Part shown: positions 23,824 to 32,861 of the stretch, piece after piece
Numbering within the stretch: the stretch's first letter is position 1
Layout: each line of letters opens with the position of its first letter
NCBI GenBank assembly: GCA_020632995.1
Contig: JACKEN010000001.1
Coordinates: 962,001-1,026,000 of the forward strand
DNA length: 64,000 bases
Source: Deltaproteobacteria bacterium
Lineage (GTDB): Bacteria > Myxococcota > Kuafuiibacteriia > Kuafuiibacteriales > Kuafuiibacteriaceae
Reading direction: 5' to 3'
The notes under the pieces: generated by a model
Told to the model about the DNA's origin: nothing
What the model saw: only the letters and a program-made list of their open reading frames with translations
The model's database searches: none
Program-made: the position numbers and the translations under genes

Positions 23824-25932
23824 ATGACGCACATCAAGCGGACCGTTCAAGTCGGCGACAAGGACTTCACATTCTCCATCGGCCACATCGCCAAGCAGGC
23901 GAGCGGCTCGGTGATGGTCTACTTCGGTGACTCTGCCGTGCTGTGCACGGTGTGTGGCGCCAAGGAGCCGCGGCCGGGCATGGACTTCCTGCCCCTCACC
24001 GTGGACTACCTCGAGAAGACCTTCGCGGCCGGCAAGATCCCCGGCGGCTTCTACAAGCGCGAGGGGCGCCCGCGCGACCACGAGACGCTGATGTCCCGGA
24101 TCATCGACCGCTCGATGCGGCCGCTGTTCCCGAAGACGTGGCGCTGCGAGACCCAGGTCATCGCGACCGTGCTCAGCTACGACCCCGACTTCCCCACCGA
24201 CGTGTGCGGCCTCATCGGGTCCTCGGTGGCGACGACGATCTCCGAGATCCCGTTCGCGGGGCCGATCGCCGCGGTGCGCGTCGGTCGCGTCGACGGCGAG
24301 CTGGTGGCCAACCCCAGCCGCGCCCAGCGCGAGAAGAGCGACCTCGACCTCTTCGTGTCCTGCTCCGAGAACGCGATCGTGATGGTGGAGGGCGGCGGCC
24401 TCGAGGTCCCCGAGACCGCGGTCGTCGACGCGCTCCTCTTCGCGCACCAGACCTGCCAGCCCCTGATCCAGTTCCAGAAGGAGCTGCAGGCGGAGATCGG
24501 CAAGGCCAAGCGTGAGATCCCGCCCGAGGATCACGACGAGGCGGTCGAGGGCCGGCTCGTGGAGCTGGCCACCCCCGCGCTGTCCACCGCGGTGGTGGTG
24601 AAGGACAAGCACGAGCGCTACGCGGCGATCGACGCGGCGAAGAAGAGCGCGCTCGAGACCCTCAAGAGCGAGCTCGGTGAGGAGAAGTACCTCGAGAAGG
24701 AGAAGATCGCGAAGAACGCGTTCTCCGACCTCAAGTACAACCTCGTGCGTCGCAAGATCGTGAACGAGAAGGTCCGGATCGACGGCCGCGGCTTCGCGGA
24801 CATCCGGCCCATCCTCTGCGAGGTGGGCAACCTCGAGCGCGTGCACGGCTCCGCCATGTTCCAGCGCGGCGAGACCCAGGCGATCGTGACCGCGACCCTG
24901 GGCACCAGCGCGGACGAGCAGAAGCTGGACACCCTGGAGGGCTTCTCCTTCAACCGGTTCATGCTCCACTACAACTTCCCGCCGTACTCGGTGGGTGAGA
25001 CCAAGTTCCTCCGCTCGCCCGGCCGTCGTGAGATCGGCCACGGCAAGCTGGCGGAGCGCGCGGTGGAGAACCTCGTGCCGACCCAGGAGGCGTTCCCGTA
25101 CACGGTGCGCATCGTCTCCGAGATCACCGAGTCCAACGGGTCCAGCTCGATGGCGTCGGTGTGCGGCGCCACCCTGTCGATGCTCGACGCGGGCGTGCCG
25201 ATGAAGGCCATGGCGGCCGGCATCGCGATGGGCCTCATCGAGCAGGACGGCAAGATCGCGGTGCTCTCCGACATCCTCGGCGACGAAGATCACCTCGGCG
25301 ACATGGACTTCAAGGTGTGCGGCACCGAGAAGGGCATCACCGCGGTCCAGATGGACATCAAGCTCACCGGCGTCAGCCGTGAGACCCTCGAGCAGGCGCT
25401 GCAGCAGGCCCGCGATGGCCGGCTGCACATCCTGGGCGAGATGAAGAAGACCATCGACGCCCCGCGCGACGAGATCAGCAAGTGGGCCCCGCGGATCACG
25501 AAGTACAAGATCAAGGCGGAGCGCATCAAGGACGTCATCGGGCCCGGCGGCAAGGTCATCAAGGACATCGTCGCCAAGACCGGCGTGGCGATCGACATCG
25601 GGGACGACGGCACCATCAGCCTCGCCTCGGCGGATCCGGAGATGGTCGACAAGGCCATCAAGATGATCAAGGACCTCACCCGGGAGCCCGAGATCGGGAA
25701 GATCTACCTGGGCAACGTCCGCAAGGTCACCGAGTTCGGCGCCTTCGTGGAGATCTTCCCCGGCACCGACGGCCTGGTCCACATCTCGGACCTCGCTGAG
25801 AAGCGGGTGAACCGGGTCGAGGACATCGTGCGCGAGGGTGACGAGGTGCTGGTGAAGGTCACCAGCATCGATCGCATGGGCAAGATCCGCCTGTCCCGCC
25901 GCGAGGCCATCGGCCAGAAGATCAGCGAGTGA
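23824..25932 (+). CDS. pnp: Polyribonucleotide nucleotidyltransferase (PNPase)
   Basis: 702 residues. It is a trimeric 3'-5' phosphorolytic exoribonuclease. Two RNase PH domains (about 12-145 and 320-535) flank the helical domain; the second holds the catalytic motif region EITESNGSSSMASVCGATLSMLDAGVP and the metal-binding ILGDEDHLGDMDFKV. The KH domain (IKDVIGPGGKVIKDIVAKTG) and S1 domain (GNVRKVTEFGAFVEIFPGTDGLVHISDL) follow. ATG with AGGAAAGCGAG upstream. The long stem-loop leader suggests post-transcriptional control. Confidence 0.96.
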   Translation: MTHIKRTVQVGDKDFTFSIGHIAKQASGSVMVYFGDSAVLCTVCGAKEPRPGMDFLPLTVDYLEKTFAAGKIPGGFYKREGRPRDHETLMSRIIDRSMRPLFPKTWRCETQVIATVLSYDPDFPTDVCGLIGSSVATTISEIPFAGPIAAVRVGRVDGELVANPSRAQREKSDLDLFVSCSENAIVMVEGGGLEVPETAVVDALLFAHQTCQPLIQFQKELQAEIGKAKREIPPEDHDEAVEGRLVELATPALSTAVVVKDKHERYAAIDAAKKSALETLKSELGEEKYLEKEKIAKNAFSDLKYNLVRRKIVNEKVRIDGRGFADIRPILCEVGNLERVHGSAMFQRGETQAIVTATLGTSADEQKLDTLEGFSFNRFMLHYNFPPYSVGETKFLRSPGRREIGHGKLAERAVENLVPTQEAFPYTVRIVSEITESNGSSSMASVCGATLSMLDAGVPMKAMAAGIAMGLIEQDGKIAVLSDILGDEDHLGDMDFKVCGTEKGITAVQMDIKLTGVSRETLEQALQQARDGRLHILGEMKKTIDAPRDEISKWAPRITKYKIKAERIKDVIGPGGKVIKDIVAKTGVAIDIGDDGTISLASADPEMVDKAIKMIKDLTREPEIGKIYLGNVRKVTEFGAFVEIFPGTDGLVHISDLAEKRVNRVEDIVREGDEVLVKVTSIDRMGKIRLSRREAIGQKISE

Positions 25933-25981
25933 GCTGATCCCCCTGTGCGGCGGGCGAGCGTGCCCGCCGCGCCCCTCTCTC

Positions 25982-26443
25982 ATGAGCACCCCCGACCCAG
26001 CCCCGGTGACGGTGCGCGTCCTGCGCCTCCCGCACCGGCCGGCCGAGCTCCCGCTCCCCGCCTACGCCACCGCCCACGCCGCCGGCCTCGATCTCGCGGC
26101 GGCGGAGGAGCTCACGCTGCCCCCGGGCGGCCGCGCCGCGGTGGGTACCGGCCTCGCCATCGCGCTCCCGCCCGGCTTCGAGGGCCAGGTGCGGCCGCGC
26201 TCCGGGCTCGCCCTCAATCACGGGATCACCGTGCTGAACGCCCCGGGGACGGTCGATGCCGACTACCGGGGCGAGGTGAAGGTGATCCTCGTGAACCTCT
26301 CGGCCGCCCCCTTCGTGGTGCGGGTGGGCGAGCGCATCGCCCAACTCGTGGTGGCGCCGGTGCGCCAGGCGGTCTGGGCGGAGGTGGAGGTCCTGGACGA
26401 CACCGCCCGTGGGGCGGGGGGCTTCGGGCACACCGGCCGCTGA
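25982..26443 (+). CDS. dut: dUTP diphosphatase
   Basis: 153 residues. It hydrolyses dUTP to dUMP and PPi, preventing uracil incorporation. The five trimeric-dUTPase motifs are visible: AAGLDLAA (I), RPRSGLA (II), NAPGTVDADYRGEVKVILVN (III), ERIAQLVV (IV), and the C-terminal GGFGHTGR (V), which closes over the active site. It lies 49 bases after pnp and is probably in the same transcript. Confidence 0.95.
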   Translation: MSTPDPAPVTVRVLRLPHRPAELPLPAYATAHAAGLDLAAAEELTLPPGGRAAVGTGLAIALPPGFEGQVRPRSGLALNHGITVLNAPGTVDADYRGEVKVILVNLSAAPFVVRVGERIAQLVVAPVRQAVWAEVEVLDDTARGAGGFGHTGR

Positions 26444-26524
26444 CGGTTCCGCGCCGCGCATTCCGGCGGCGCGTGACTTACCGATGGTCAAGTCGGCCCA
26501 TCCGCGACAGAAACCAGCGGGGGT

Positions 26525-29500
26525 ATGGGGTCTTCAGGCCCCGGGACACCCCGAGGACAGGAGTCGACGACATTGCTCTGCTATCGCTGTGGGAGCCACG
26601 TTCAGGACGGCGCTGAGAAGTGCTGGAACTGCGGGACGGTCCTGAGCTCGAAGAAGGGCCAGGACAGGCCCTCAACCATGGAGCTGCGGGCCCAGCAACG
26701 GACCGGCAGCCGCATGTTCGGCGTGGTCTACAAGATCGGCGACCTCATCTCGAACCGCTACCGGGTCAAGGACATCGTGGGCTCGGGTGGAGCGGGGGTC
26801 GTGTACCGCGCGCGCGATCAAGAGATCGACGTCGACGTGGCGGTGAAGGTGGTGAACGCGAAGCTGGTCCAGACCTCGGACGAGCAGCGCCTGTTCACGC
26901 GCCAGACCAAGATCGCGCGCAAGCTCAGCCATCAGAACGTGGTGCGCCTGTACGACGAGGGGCGGGACGAGCAGCGCCCGTTCTTCACCATGCAGTTCCT
27001 CGAGGGCCTCTCGCTCCGCAAGATCATCGATCTGCGCAAGGAGAAGAAGCAGACCTTCGCCCTCACCGAGGTGGAGCCGATCTTCAACCAGCTCTGCCAG
27101 GCGCTCGACTACGCCCACAAGACCACGTTCCACGGGAACCTGAAGCCCGACAACGTCATCGTGCTGCCCGACCTGCTGAAGGTCACCGACTTCGCGCTCC
27201 TGCGGGGGCTGCCGCGAAAGCCGTTCCTCGCCATCCAGAAGTCGCGCGGCGTCAACTTCCGTTACCTCGCCCCCGAGGTGCGCCTCGAGGTCCCGGATCT
27301 CGAGAAGTCGGTCGACATCTATAGCCTGGGGGTGGTGCTGGCCGAGATGCTCACCGGCACCGTCTACGACGAGGCCAAGGCCGAGCAGCTGACCCTGGCC
27401 GGGTCGGGCCTGGATCCGTCGGTGCTGAGCGTGCTGAAGCGCTGCCTGGCCCGTGCGCCGAAGGATCGCTACGGCAGCGCCAAGGGGCTCTACGAGGACC
27501 TGCGCTCCGCCATGACCAAGGGGGTGGTGGGTGGAGCGCGGCGCGCGCCGCCGCCGCCGCCCGAGGAGCACCCGGCCGCCGCGGCCGAGGCGCCCACCCA
27601 GCGCCTGGACATCACCAAGCACGGCGCGCGGCCGGTCGATGACTCCGGACCGGTGGCAGCGCCGGCGGCGAAGGCGCCGCCGGTCGAGGTCTCGCCCCAG
27701 GTGGTCCTCGGCGAGGCCGAGGTGAAGCGCGAGGCGACCGCGTCCTTCGAGATCGACGACGACATGATCGAGGGCTCCGAGGCCCACAAGAGCGTGGCGG
27801 CGGCGCCCAACCCGCTGGTCGCGCCCGCGCCGAAGGTGGCCCCGCCGCCGATGCCCGCGCCCGAGCCGGTGGCGCCCTCCGACGTCTCGGTCGCGGCGCA
27901 GGTGATCCCCACCGACGACCTCCAGGACGACCTCAACCCGGGCGAGGTGATGGAGGACGAGGAGGAGACCCAGGCGATCCTCGATCCCGAGCCGGTGGTG
28001 TCGAGCCGCGCCGCCGCGGTCGAGGTCGAGGCGGCCACGATCGAGGCGCTGGACCTGCCGCTCGACGAGATCAGCAACTCCGCGATCGAGCTGATCTCCG
28101 ATCCCCGGGCCACCAACGTGCTGCGGGTCGACCGCGACCGCCAGGTGGTGGAGCCCACGGTGTCCGAGCCCCGGAGCAACGGGGGGCACCAGACCCTGCA
28201 GCCCACGCCGCTGCCCGACAGCGCGCTCCCCGAGCCGGCCTTCGCGTCCGCGGTGGCCCGGGACTCGACCCAGCACGGGCGCCTCGACGGGAGCGAGGAC
28301 GCGCTGCCGCCCTCCCAGGTGCCGCGCAGCCCGACCCTGGCCTACGGCGACGGGCCGACCAACGGGGCCAACGGCGCCAATGGGGCGGCCTCCGCGACGC
28401 CCGAGGCCCGGGGCCACAAGAAGCGGCCGATGACCCGGCCGCGGATGCCGACCATCCAGCCCTCGGCCATCCCGATGGTCTCCACCGTCCCCTCGGCCAC
28501 GCCGGGGAGCGCGCGGCCGCAGACCATGGCCGCGGCGGTGGGCACCATCCCGCCCGAGGCGGGGCTGTTGCCGCCCCCGCCGAGCAACCGGCCGCTCTAC
28601 TTCACGGTGGCCACGTCGATCGGGGCGGTGATCCTGGCCCTCCTCATCGTGCTCAAGGTGACCTGCGACCAGCAGACCGCCGCGTCCCAGCAGATCGCGG
28701 CGCTCACCGAGCAGATGAAGCAGATGCAGTCGCTGGCCGAGACCGCGCGCCAGAACCAGCAGAAGCTGGAGGCCGAGGCCCAGGCCCAGGGGGCCGAGGT
28801 GGCGGCGGCGGCGAAGGCCGAGGAGGAGGCCAAGGCGAAGGCCGAGGCCGAGGCGGTCGCGAAGGCTGAGGCCGAGGCGGAGGCCCAGCGCCGGGCCGAG
28901 GAGGCCGCCAAGGCGGAGGCCGAGGTCAAGGCAGCGGCGGACGCGAAGGCGAAGGCGGAGGCCGAGACCCGAGCCGCGGCGGCCAAGGAGAAGGCGGCCG
29001 CTCAGCGCCAGGCGGTCGAGGCCGCGACGGTGCGCCAGGCCGAGGCCCAGGCGAAGGCGGACGCCGAGAAGAAGCGGCGCGAGGACGCCCAGCGCATCAA
29101 GGAAGAGAAGGAGCGCAGGGCCCGCGAGGAGGCGGCGGCGGCCAAGAAGGCCGAGGAGCGCGCCCAGCGCCTGGCGGACGAGCAGGCCAAGCGCCGCACC
29201 GCCGAGGCCGCGGTGTCGGCGGCCGAGGAGGCGCGGCTCGACGAGGAGCGGCGGCGGGCCGAGGCCCAGCGCAAGGCGGAGGAGGCCAAGAAGGCGGCCG
29301 AGGCCGCCAAGGCGGAAGAGGCGGCCAAGGCCGAGGAAGACGCCAAGACGAAGGCCGAGGCCTCGGCGATGACCGCGGCGGTGGATGCCCCCGCGGGTCA
29401 GAAGTGCCCTCGCGGTATGGTGCTCGTCCCCGCCGGCGCGTTCATGATGGGCTCGGCCCGGAACGACCCCGAGCGGAACTTCGGGGACCTGGCCTACGCG

Positions 29501-29974
29501 TCCACCGAGGTGGGGGCGTTCTGCATGGACTACTACGAGTTCCCCAACGGCCGCGGCCTGTCGCCGAAGACGGGGATGAGCTTCAAGGCGGCGGCGGCGG
29601 CGTGCAAGAAGAAGGGCAAGCGGCTCTGCACCGAGCCGGAGTGGGAGAAGGCGTGCAAGGGCGCGGCCGGCACCCGCTACCCCTACGGCAACCAGTGGGA
29701 CCCCACCCGCTGCAACACCGAGGACGAAGAGGGCTCGGACCGCGAGGTGGCCAAGTCCGGCACCTTCAGGAAGTGCTACTCGGGCTTCAAGGTGTTCGAC
29801 CTCTCCGGCAACGTGGCGGAGTGGACGGCGACCGAGTGGGGCTCGGGCTACGTGGTGAAGGGCGGGGCCTCGGACCGGCCCGGCTACGACGGCCGGTGCG
29901 CCGCGCGGAAGAAGAAGTCCAGCACCAGCACCGCGGACTCGTTGGGCTTCCGTTGCTGCTCGGAGCCGGAGTAG
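26525..29974 (+). CDS. Zinc-ribbon pseudokinase - transmembrane - coiled coil - FGE-sulfatase domain protein
   Basis: 1149 residues from ATG 26525. A TTG at 26573, with GGACAGGAG upstream, would start exactly at the zinc ribbon and is an attractive alternative. Order: CYRCGSHV...CWNCG zinc ribbon; a Hanks-type kinase fold (about 72-330) with intact G-loop (VGSGGAGVV) and VAVK lysine. The catalytic HRD reads HGN (about residues 203-205) and DFG reads DFA (about 222-224), so both catalytic aspartate motifs are altered. A Pro/Ala-rich linker leads to one membrane helix (about 690-712), a ~240-residue Ala/Glu/Lys coiled coil, and a C-terminal FGE/SUMF1-like domain (MVLVPAGAFMMGS... GNVAEWTATEWG... 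GFRCCSE). It is likely a scaffold or sensor linking cytoplasm and periplasm. Confidence 0.88.
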   Translation: MGSSGPGTPRGQESTTLLCYRCGSHVQDGAEKCWNCGTVLSSKKGQDRPSTMELRAQQRTGSRMFGVVYKIGDLISNRYRVKDIVGSGGAGVVYRARDQEIDVDVAVKVVNAKLVQTSDEQRLFTRQTKIARKLSHQNVVRLYDEGRDEQRPFFTMQFLEGLSLRKIIDLRKEKKQTFALTEVEPIFNQLCQALDYAHKTTFHGNLKPDNVIVLPDLLKVTDFALLRGLPRKPFLAIQKSRGVNFRYLAPEVRLEVPDLEKSVDIYSLGVVLAEMLTGTVYDEAKAEQLTLAGSGLDPSVLSVLKRCLARAPKDRYGSAKGLYEDLRSAMTKGVVGGARRAPPPPPEEHPAAAAEAPTQRLDITKHGARPVDDSGPVAAPAAKAPPVEVSPQVVLGEAEVKREATASFEIDDDMIEGSEAHKSVAAAPNPLVAPAPKVAPPPMPAPEPVAPSDVSVAAQVIPTDDLQDDLNPGEVMEDEEETQAILDPEPVVSSRAAAVEVEAATIEALDLPLDEISNSAIELISDPRATNVLRVDRDRQVVEPTVSEPRSNGGHQTLQPTPLPDSALPEPAFASAVARDSTQHGRLDGSEDALPPSQVPRSPTLAYGDGPTNGANGANGAASATPEARGHKKRPMTRPRMPTIQPSAIPMVSTVPSATPGSARPQTMAAAVGTIPPEAGLLPPPPSNRPLYFTVATSIGAVILALLIVLKVTCDQQTAASQQIAALTEQMKQMQSLAETARQNQQKLEAEAQAQGAEVAAAAKAEEEAKAKAEAEAVAKAEAEAEAQRRAEEAAKAEAEVKAAADAKAKAEAETRAAAAKEKAAAQRQAVEAATVRQAEAQAKADAEKKRREDAQRIKEEKERRAREEAAAAKKAEERAQRLADEQAKRRTAEAAVSAAEEARLDEERRRAEAQRKAEEAKKAAEAAKAEEAAKAEEDAKTKAEASAMTAAVDAPAGQKCPRGMVLVPAGAFMMGSARNDPERNFGDLAYASTEVGAFCMDYYEFPNGRGLSPKTGMSFKAAAAACKKKGKRLCTEPEWEKACKGAAGTRYPYGNQWDPTRCNTEDEEGSDREVAKSGTFRKCYSGFKVFDLSGNVAEWTATEWGSGYVVKGGASDRPGYDGRCAARKKKSSTSTADSLGFRCCSEPE

Positions 29975-29978
29975 CGCG

Positions 29979-30710
29979 GTGAAGATCGCCCCCGACGCAG
30001 CCCAGCTTGCGAGCCTGCAGGCGGTGTTCGGGGCGCGGGTCCCGGACGAGGTGGGCGCGGCCCTCGCCATCCTCGACGCCAGCCCCGCCGCCCCCGCGGA
30101 CGCGGCGGCCCGGGCGGCCCTGCGGGCGCAGGTGGTGGCCCTGGCCGGTCAGCGCCTGGACGACCTGCGGGGGGCCTCCGAGGCCCTCGGGCGGGGCGCG
30201 GGTGACGCCCGCACCCAACGGGCGATGCCGGCGGGGGTCGCGGTCCAGATCGCGCAGATCCAGGGGGCGCCGATCCCGGTGGTGCAACCCGAGTTGACGG
30301 AGGCGCAGCGGGCCGTCCTCGCCCTCATGGGGGTGCGGCCCGACGATCTGCCGCTCGTGGCCGCGGGCCAGGAGGTGGTGGTGGTGCGGGGCAACCCGTG
30401 GGATGACGACACCATCGGCACCGTCCAGGTGGCGGGCGATCACGTGAAGGCGGCGATCGTCTCGGTGCACGCGGTGGGGCACGGCCTCACGATCATGTCG
30501 TCGTTCCGGCAGCACGCCTTCGAGGTCGCTCGGGCCTTCGGCAAGGACGAGATCGAGCTGGGCGGCGCGGCGGTGATCAACGGGAAGATCGAGACGCTCC
30601 TGAAGCGTCAGGCGTTCGAGGCGACGGTGCGCCCGGTCCCGGACGACCTCGGTGACGACGGGGACATGGAGATGTTCGTGAAGCGGATGAAGGTGCCGGC
30701 GCCCCGATGA
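29979..30710 (+). CDS. Unknown protein, weak GNAT-like C-terminus
   Basis: 243 residues, GTG start 4 bases after the pseudokinase stop, so almost certainly co-transcribed and coupled. The N-terminal ~125 residues are Ala-rich helical with an LTEAQRAVLALMGVRPDDL segment. The C-terminal part (AAIVSVHAVGHGLTIMSSFRQHAFEVARAFGKDEIELGGAAVINGKIETLLKRQAFEATV) has the rhythm of the last helices of an acetyltransferase fold (A.A.GKDEIEL..AAVIN..I...L.R..F), but no acetyl-CoA loop is evident. No signal peptide. Family not recognised. Confidence 0.7.
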   Translation: MKIAPDAAQLASLQAVFGARVPDEVGAALAILDASPAAPADAAARAALRAQVVALAGQRLDDLRGASEALGRGAGDARTQRAMPAGVAVQIAQIQGAPIPVVQPELTEAQRAVLALMGVRPDDLPLVAAGQEVVVVRGNPWDDDTIGTVQVAGDHVKAAIVSVHAVGHGLTIMSSFRQHAFEVARAFGKDEIELGGAAVINGKIETLLKRQAFEATVRPVPDDLGDDGDMEMFVKRMKVPAPR

Positions 30711-30955
30711 TCAAGCTCAAGGCCACCGACGACTTCACCGCCTACGCGGCCCAGCGGGACGCGGGCGCGTCCCCCGAGGCGGTCCTCGCCGCGATGAAGG
30801 CGGACGGCCTGGACGCGCCGGCCCGGATGCGCGGGATCCGGCTGGTCTTCGCCTTGAGCTTCGAAGAGGCGAGCGCGGTGATCGCGGGCGGGCGCGAGAG
30901 GCTCGAGGCGGGGCGGGCCGAGGTGCTCGAGGCCCTGGCGGACCTGGCCTCTTGA
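30707..30955 (+). CDS. Small unknown protein
   Basis: 82 residues, starting ATG within an ATGA overlap with the preceding unknown gene, so the pair looks like a functional unit. Predominantly helical and mildly acidic: MIKLKATDDFTAYAAQRD, then MRGIRLVFALSFEEASAVIAGG. The pairing of a larger unknown with a short partner recalls toxin-immunity or chaperone-client pairs, but nothing in either sequence proves this. Confidence 0.65.
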   Translation: MIKLKATDDFTAYAAQRDAGASPEAVLAAMKADGLDAPARMRGIRLVFALSFEEASAVIAGGRERLEAGRAEVLEALADLAS

Positions 30956-30956
30956 G

Positions 30957-31484
30957 CTAGCGCGATACTGTCCAGACCCGCAGGGTGCCCGGCAGCGGCG
31001 CGCCGACGTGCTCGGTGCCGGTCTCCTCGGCCCCCAGCCGGGCCGCCACCGCGTTGCTCGGCGCGTTGTTCACGTCGCAGCGGATCACCACCCGGTGGAT
31101 CCCGCTCTGAAAGCCAGCCTGCACAACCGCTCGGGCCGCCTCGGTGGCGTAGCCCTGGCCGGTGTGATCCCGGTGGAGCCAGTAGCCCAGCTCGAGCGCG
31201 TCAGGGCCCACCCGATCCAGGAGCATCACCTCCCCGAGGAGGTCCCCCGCCGGGCCCCAGATCGCCCAGCGGGCGGCGCTCCCCTCGGCGAAGGCCGCCG
31301 CCAGCTCGAGCAGCCAGGCCTGGGTGGCGGCCAGGGTCCTGGGCTCGGCCTGCATGAAGGGGATCCAGGGGCGGAGGTGGGCGTCGCTGGCGTCCAGGGC
31401 CGCCCGGAGCGCCTCCGCGTCCTCGGGGCCCCAGGCCCTCAAGATGAGGCGCGAGGTCTCGAGCTGGGCGGGGAGGGCGACCAT
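30957..31484 (-). CDS. GNAT acetyltransferase, RimJ/RimL type
   Basis: 175 residues from the ATG at 31484. ETSRLILRAWGPEDAEALRAAL is the usual N-terminus. ALELGYWLHRDHTGQGYATEAARAVVQAGF carries the acetyl-CoA-binding R/Q-x-x-G-x-G/A loop as HTGQGYA. NNAPSNAVAARLG is the last helix of the fold. Such proteins acetylate N-termini of ribosomal proteins or small molecules; the target is unknown here. Convergent with the preceding unknown pair; divergent from purB. Confidence 0.88.
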   Translation of the reverse strand: MVALPAQLETSRLILRAWGPEDAEALRAALDASDAHLRPWIPFMQAEPRTLAATQAWLLELAAAFAEGSAARWAIWGPAGDLLGEVMLLDRVGPDALELGYWLHRDHTGQGYATEAARAVVQAGFQSGIHRVVIRCDVNNAPSNAVAARLGAEETGTEHVGAPLPGTLRVWTVSR

Positions 31485-31544
31485 GGGTGTCTCGCCTGGA
31501 TACCACGGTTGCCTCGCCGCTGCCCGGTCTCGTAGGAGGGCCCC

Positions 31545-32861
31545 GTGATCCCGCGCTACACCCCCGACGACATCGGCGCCCTGTGGACCGAGGCCCACCG
31601 CGTGCGCACCTGGCTCGACGTGGAGGTGGCCGCCTGCGAGGCGATGGCCGCCCAGGGCCTCCTGCCGGCCGACGACGTGAAGGCGATCCGCGCGGCGGCC
31701 GACGGCTGCGACACCGAGAAGCTCGCGGAGCGGGCGCTCGAGATCGAGGCGGTGACCAAGCACGACGTCATCGCCTTCCTCACCGCGTTCGAGGAGGTGG
31801 CGGGGCCGGTGGCGCGCCACGTCCACTACGGGATGACGTCGAGCGACGTGCTGGACACCTCGCTCGGCCTGCGCCTGGTGCAGGCGGCCGACATCATCGA
31901 GCAGGACCTGCTGGCCCTGCGCGAGGCGGTGAAGGTGCGGGCGGAGGAGCACCGGAAGACGCCCATGATGGGCCGCTCCCACGGCATCCACGCCGAGCCG
32001 ATCACCTTCGGGCTGGTCATGGCGGGCTGGTACGCCGAGCTCACCCGGAACGTCCGGCGCCTGCGCCAGGCGCGGGACGAGATCCGCTGCGGCAAGATCT
32101 CCGGCGCGGTGGGCACGAGCGCCCACCTCCCGCTCGCGGTGGAGACCCAGGCCCTGGCCGCGCTCGGGCTCCAGCCGGAGCCGGTGGCCACCCAGGTGGT
32201 GGCCCGGGACCGCCACGCCCAGTTCTTCGGCACCCTCGCCACCATCGCGGCCTCGGTGGAGCGCTTCAGCGTGGAGGTGCGGCACCTGCAGCGCACCGAG
32301 GTGCGCGAGGCGGAGGAGCCCTTCACCAAGGGCCAGAAGGGGTCGTCCGCCATGCCCCACAAGCGGAACCCCATCCTGACCGAGAACCTCACCGGCCTCG
32401 CCCGGCTGGTGCGCGGCTGGGCCCAGGCCGCGTACGAGAACGTGGCCCTGTGGCACGAGCGGGACATCTCGCACTCCTCGGTGGAGCGGGTCATCGCGCC
32501 CGACGCCACCATCACCGTGGTGTTCATGGTCCGGCGCATGAAGCGGGTGGTGGAGGGCCTGGTGGTGTACCCGGAGCGCATGATGGAGAACCTCCAGCAG
32601 ATGCGCGGCCTGGTGTTCTCGCAACCCGTCTTGCTCGAGCTCACCCGGAAGGGCCTGCAGCGCCAGGAGTCCTACGTCATCGTCCAGCGCGCCGCGATGC
32701 GGGTGTGGGACGAGGGCCTGGACCTGAAGTCCGCGCTCCTCGCGGACGAGGAGCTGATGTCCAAGCTGAAGCCGGAGGAGCTCGAGCCCTGCTTCGACCT
32801 GTCCCGGCACCTCGCCAACGTGGACGCCCTCATCGATCGGGCCCTGGCCGAGGCACCGTAG
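31545..32861 (+). CDS. purB: Adenylosuccinate lyase
   Basis: 438 residues, GTG start with AGGAGGG upstream. It removes fumarate from SAICAR and from adenylosuccinate in purine synthesis. Fumarase/aspartase superfamily: TSSDVLDTSLGLRL, MGRSHGIHAEPITFG and the signature SSAMPHKRNP near residue 268 followed by ENLTGLARLVRG. The C-terminal helical domain is complete. Its last 32 bases overlap the convergent caspase-like gene. purC is elsewhere in the window (46.4-47.4 kb). Confidence 0.95.
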   Translation: MIPRYTPDDIGALWTEAHRVRTWLDVEVAACEAMAAQGLLPADDVKAIRAAADGCDTEKLAERALEIEAVTKHDVIAFLTAFEEVAGPVARHVHYGMTSSDVLDTSLGLRLVQAADIIEQDLLALREAVKVRAEEHRKTPMMGRSHGIHAEPITFGLVMAGWYAELTRNVRRLRQARDEIRCGKISGAVGTSAHLPLAVETQALAALGLQPEPVATQVVARDRHAQFFGTLATIAASVERFSVEVRHLQRTEVREAEEPFTKGQKGSSAMPHKRNPILTENLTGLARLVRGWAQAAYENVALWHERDISHSSVERVIAPDATITVVFMVRRMKRVVEGLVVYPERMMENLQQMRGLVFSQPVLLELTRKGLQRQESYVIVQRAAMRVWDEGLDLKSALLADEELMSKLKPEELEPCFDLSRHLANVDALIDRALAEAP

